A stretch of 8,758 bases of DNA from Candidatus Poseidoniaceae archaeon. Its GTDB lineage: Archaea > Thermoplasmatota > Poseidoniia > Poseidoniales > Poseidoniaceae. A program made the position numbers and the translations under genes. Below the pieces are notes generated by a model, which saw only the letters and a list, made by a program, of their open reading frames with translations, was not told where the DNA came from and made no database searches. Positions 6,458 through 8,758 of the stretch are shown here, in pieces. The stretch is from contig JAKMFY010000107.1 of assembly GCA_022425185.1 (NCBI GenBank), positions 1-8,758 on the forward strand. The letters run 5' to 3'. Every line of letters starts with the position of its first letter. Position 1 is the first letter of the stretch.

Positions 6458-6474
6458 CATCATTCAATTGTTAA
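6450..6474. repeat. Imperfect inverted repeat over the fumarase core promoter
   Basis: TAACA (6455-6459) and TGTTA (6469-6473) form inverted arms 9 bases apart. The outer flanks TTTAA (6450-6454) and TTAA (6471-6474) extend the symmetry imperfectly. The arms lie between the TATA box and ATG 6480, where a bound repressor would block transcription. AT-rich DNA gives such short arms by chance, so operator function is a hypothesis. Confidence 0.3.
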
Positions 6475-6479
6475 ACTCT

Positions 6480-8075
6480 ATGGGAAAACACAACATCGGT
6501 GGAAGCCGAATCGTATCCGTCAGCATACCTGAAGACGTTGCTCAAGAACTCGATCGTTGGACTGGTGGCGGCAAGAATATGGGCCGCAGTGCCTGGATTG
6601 TTCAAGCCATTCGAAGTCGATTGGATGTAAAAAGTACCTATTCTCAAACCTATACTCCTCCGAGTCCAAAAGCCCCTAAATCAGACGTTGAATTCCGTAT
6701 TGAAACCGACACGATGGGAGAGATGAAGGTCCCTGGAGACACATATTACGGCTGTCAGACTGCACGATCTTTGGTTAATTTTGACATTGGTGAAGACGTC
6801 ATGCCAAAACCACTTATCCGTGCATTTGGAATCCTAAAAGCAGCGGCTGCAAGAACAAATCGAGACCTTGGTGTCCTCGATGCAGAGATCGCTGGACTGG
6901 TTATTGATACTGCTGAAGAAGTCATGAATGGTGATCATGATGCTCATTTTCCTCTCCGAATCTGGCAAACAGGTTCCGGAACTCAAACCAATATGAACTC
7001 AAATGAAGTCATTGCAAACAGAGCCATTGAGATGGCAGGCGGGGTACTTGGAAGTAAATCCCCCGTACACCCAAACGATCACGTCAACAAGGGACAATCT
7101 TCCAATGATACATTTCCTACAGCCATGCATATTGCTGCTGCTGAAGAGATTGAACATCGTCTCTTCAAAGCGGTTCGAGGGTTAACAAGAAAATTAAGAG
7201 CGAAGCAGAAAGATTTCAAAAATATCGTAAAGATTGGACGCACCCATCTTATGGACGCCACTCCTTTGACACTTGGACAAGAGTTTAGTGGCTATGTTCA
7301 CATGCTTGAAGCTGATTTACGCAGAATTGAATTCGCTCAGAAGGATTTGTTTGAACTCGCACTCGGTGGAACCGCTGTCGGTACTGGGCTCAATTCTCAT
7401 CCTAAATTTGCTGAACAAGTGGCTCAGCGCATCGCAGAGCGAACAGAGTTGCCGTTTGTAAGTGCAGAAAACAAGTTTGCACAATTGTCGGCTCACGATG
7501 CAATTGTTGCAGCCAGTGGAGCATTGAATACGCTTGCAGTCAGTTTAATGAAAATTGCAAACGATGTGCGTTGGCTTGGCTCTGGTCCTCGTTGCGGATT
7601 TGGTGAACTTTCCCTACCTGCAAACGAACCAGGAAGCAGTATCATGCCAGGGAAAGTCAATCCAACACAATCTGAAGCGATGACGATGGTCTGTTGTCAA
7701 GTCATGGGCAACCATACTGCGATTACAATGGGAGGGAGTCAAGGAAACTTTGAACTCAACGTCTTCAAGCCAATGATGATTCACAATCTCTTACACAGTA
7801 TACGTTTGCTTAGTGACGCATGTGTCTCATTTGGAGAACGCTGCATTGAGGGACTTGAGGCGAATGAAGAGATGATTCAGAAACATCTTGACAGTTCACT
7901 CATGTTGGTTACTGCTCTGAACAATCATATCGGATACGATAAATCTGCAAAGATTGCCAAGAATGCTCATGAGAAAGGGATCACATTACGAGAAAGCGCT
8001 CTCGAACTTGGCCTTCTAACGAACGAACAATTCGATGAGTGGGTTCGTCCAGAAGATATGACCAGCCCGAAGTAA
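6480..8075 (+). CDS. fumC: Class II fumarase with N-terminal ribbon-helix-helix domain
   Basis: Fumarate hydratase interconverting fumarate and L-malate in the TCA cycle. At 531 residues it is about 65-70 longer than usual FumC, and the extra part is N-terminal. Residues 10-48 read as a CopG/Arc-like ribbon-helix-helix: strand RIVSVSI, helix [11 protein letters not shown], a GGGKN turn, and helix [15 protein letters not shown] flexible linker (about 51-68, [10 protein letters not shown]) leads to the catalytic part from about residue 70. There, [13 protein letters not shown] (164-176), [31 protein letters not shown] (His256) and the signature [10 protein letters not shown] (385-394, with catalytic Ser386 by alignment to E. 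coli FumC) are all intact. His in GRTH rather than GRTQ favours fumarase over aspartase. ATG 6480 is chosen over TTG 6468 because of the TATA spacing. No ATG or GTG lies in the linker, so the fusion is not explained by two separate genes. The stop abuts the next gene's stop. Confidence 0.93.
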   Translation: MGKHNIGGSRIVSVSIPEDVAQELDRWTGGGKNMGRSAWIVQAIRSRLDVKSTYSQTYTPPSPKAPKSDVEFRIETDTMGEMKVPGDTYYGCQTARSLVNFDIGEDVMPKPLIRAFGILKAAAARTNRDLGVLDAEIAGLVIDTAEEVMNGDHDAHFPLRIWQTGSGTQTNMNSNEVIANRAIEMAGGVLGSKSPVHPNDHVNKGQSSNDTFPTAMHIAAAEEIEHRLFKAVRGLTRKLRAKQKDFKNIVKIGRTHLMDATPLTLGQEFSGYVHMLEADLRRIEFAQKDLFELALGGTAVGTGLNSHPKFAEQVAQRIAERTELPFVSAENKFAQLSAHDAIVAASGALNTLAVSLMKIANDVRWLGSGPRCGFGELSLPANEPGSSIMPGKVNPTQSEAMTMVCCQVMGNHTAITMGGSQGNFELNVFKPMMIHNLLHSIRLLSDACVSFGERCIEGLEANEEMIQKHLDSSLMLVTALNNHIGYDKSAKIAKNAHEKGITLRESALELGLLTNEQFDEWVRPEDMTSPK

Positions 8076-8756
8076 TCACTTCGTAGGCGGATTGAAAAGA
8101 ACCGAGCGTTGGACAAAGAGTGCAACTAAGGGAATTCCAACCCATTGATTCCATTCAAGAACCAAATACAGAGCATACATTGTCATGAAGAATATCCCGA
8201 AGGCGATAACCAATCCCACAATTGCATATGGTGCACTTTTTGGCCTTGGATCAATGAAATCATAAACAAAGTATTGGCCAAAGAATCTCGCCCAAATAAA
8301 CGCGAAGTAGAAGTATATTCCACCAAGGAAACCACCAAGAATGACGCCTTCTGGAAGCACTTCAATCGATCCGAAAACGAGTTCGATTGAAAGCAATATA
8401 ATTGTCCAATTGTGCATCACTTGTTCATGCTTCAAAAAGAGGTGTGCGAGAGGATTATCACTCTTGACATCTGCAGGAATAATGACGTAACGAACAACAA
8501 TTGCGGTCAGGCTCGATGCGCTTAATGCCATGAAATACAACAATGGAATTATTCGATTAAGGAATGAAGGAATTCCCACTTCAAAAATTGTTAACCAACT
8601 AACAACACCTGCCAAGAAGAAAAAGATTCCACAGAGGATGAGTTGCCAACTACTGAAGGTTACAAGGCGTTCAAGTCCTGTAACTTCATGCTGATCAACG
8701 TTTCCAGTATGGAAATTAATGCTGTACATAGTCCCTGGCCGAGGGCTTATTACCAT
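8076..8756 (-). CDS. Polytopic membrane protein, FAR-17a/AIG1 (ADTRP)-like
   Basis: A 226-residue membrane protein with five to six hydrophobic helices, at about 37-57, 69-93, 117-134, 138-159, 177-200 and possibly 205-221. The pattern recalls the FAR-17a/AIG1 family, whose human members AIG1 and ADTRP hydrolyse fatty acid esters of hydroxy fatty acids using a membrane-embedded Thr and His. Here LVTFSSWQL places Thr33 at the start of helix 1. KHEQVMHNWTIILLSIE places His115 before helix 3, much like the NxxMHxxxxxxxLIE context of AIG1. A later aromatic segment (IWARFFGQYFVYDFIDP) also fits. This is recall from memory, not a search. Pr6Pr-type or other small membrane families are alternatives. 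The frame is open to the window edge: ATG 8756 is the first visible Met, ATG 8729 (MYSINFHTGN) is a plausible true start, and the gene could begin outside the window. It converges on fumarase with abutting stops. Confidence 0.65.
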   Translation of the reverse strand: MVISPRPGTMYSINFHTGNVDQHEVTGLERLVTFSSWQLILCGIFFFLAGVVSWLTIFEVGIPSFLNRIIPLLYFMALSASSLTAIVVRYVIIPADVKSDNPLAHLFLKHEQVMHNWTIILLSIELVFGSIEVLPEGVILGGFLGGIYFYFAFIWARFFGQYFVYDFIDPRPKSAPYAIVGLVIAFGIFFMTMYALYLVLEWNQWVGIPLVALFVQRSVLFNPPTK

Positions 8757-8758
8757 CC

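Noticed and set aside
6468..6479. TTG 6468 start for fumarase
   Set aside because: ATG 6480 is four codons in, fits the TATA spacing, and the extra residues have no role in the RHH domain.
1..8758. Mobile element, CRISPR array, phage or defence system
   Set aside because: I saw no transposase, integrase, regular repeat-spacer array or known defence domain on either strand; all large frames are housekeeping or membrane genes.

Overview
The window looks like chromosomal DNA of a planktonic marine archaeon, most probably Marine Group II (Ca. Poseidoniales) or a relative. This is inferred from the gene mix. There is an archaeal-type FEN1 with a C-terminal PCNA-binding box and a THUMP/Trm-G10-type tRNA methyltransferase. 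They sit beside bacterial-looking genes (class II fumarase, cyclophilin, thiol glutathione peroxidase). No phage, insertion sequence, CRISPR array, tRNA or rRNA is visible. Coding density is very high and no gene-free stretch exceeds 300 bases.

Layout: (1) 1-1975, two co-directional GT4-type glycosyltransferases that overlap by 4 bases. The first is cut by the window edge; together they look like the end of a surface glycan cluster. (2) 1980-3007, minus strand, flap endonuclease 1. Its reading frame is broken by an apparent one-base deletion near 2278; the missing C-terminus, including the PIP box, is intact in another frame. (3) 3036-4208, a divergently transcribed tRNA guanine-N2 methyltransferase. 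(4) 4177-5102, minus strand, a glutathione peroxidase followed by a CxxCxxCC-type cysteine cluster protein, probably co-transcribed. (5) 5185-5999, plus strand, cyclophilin and a small acidic coiled-coil protein. (6) 6000-6386, minus strand, a small four-helix membrane protein. (7) 6480-8075, class II fumarase carrying an N-terminal ribbon-helix-helix DNA-binding-like domain. (8) 8076-8756, minus strand, a polytopic membrane protein that resembles the FAR-17a/AIG1 (ADTRP) hydrolase family.

The genes mostly form short alternating units. Convergent pairs have almost no space between stops (4 bases, a 32-base overlap, 0 and 0 bases). Several starts have an AT-rich TATA-like box about 30 bases upstream, which fits leaderless archaeal transcription.

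The most unusual item is the fumarase fused to a ribbon-helix-helix domain, with an imperfect inverted repeat over its putative core promoter. This suggests, but does not prove, an autoregulated or moonlighting TCA-cycle enzyme. The second is the FEN1 frameshift, which may be an assembly error. I see no multi-gene defence or mobile system.
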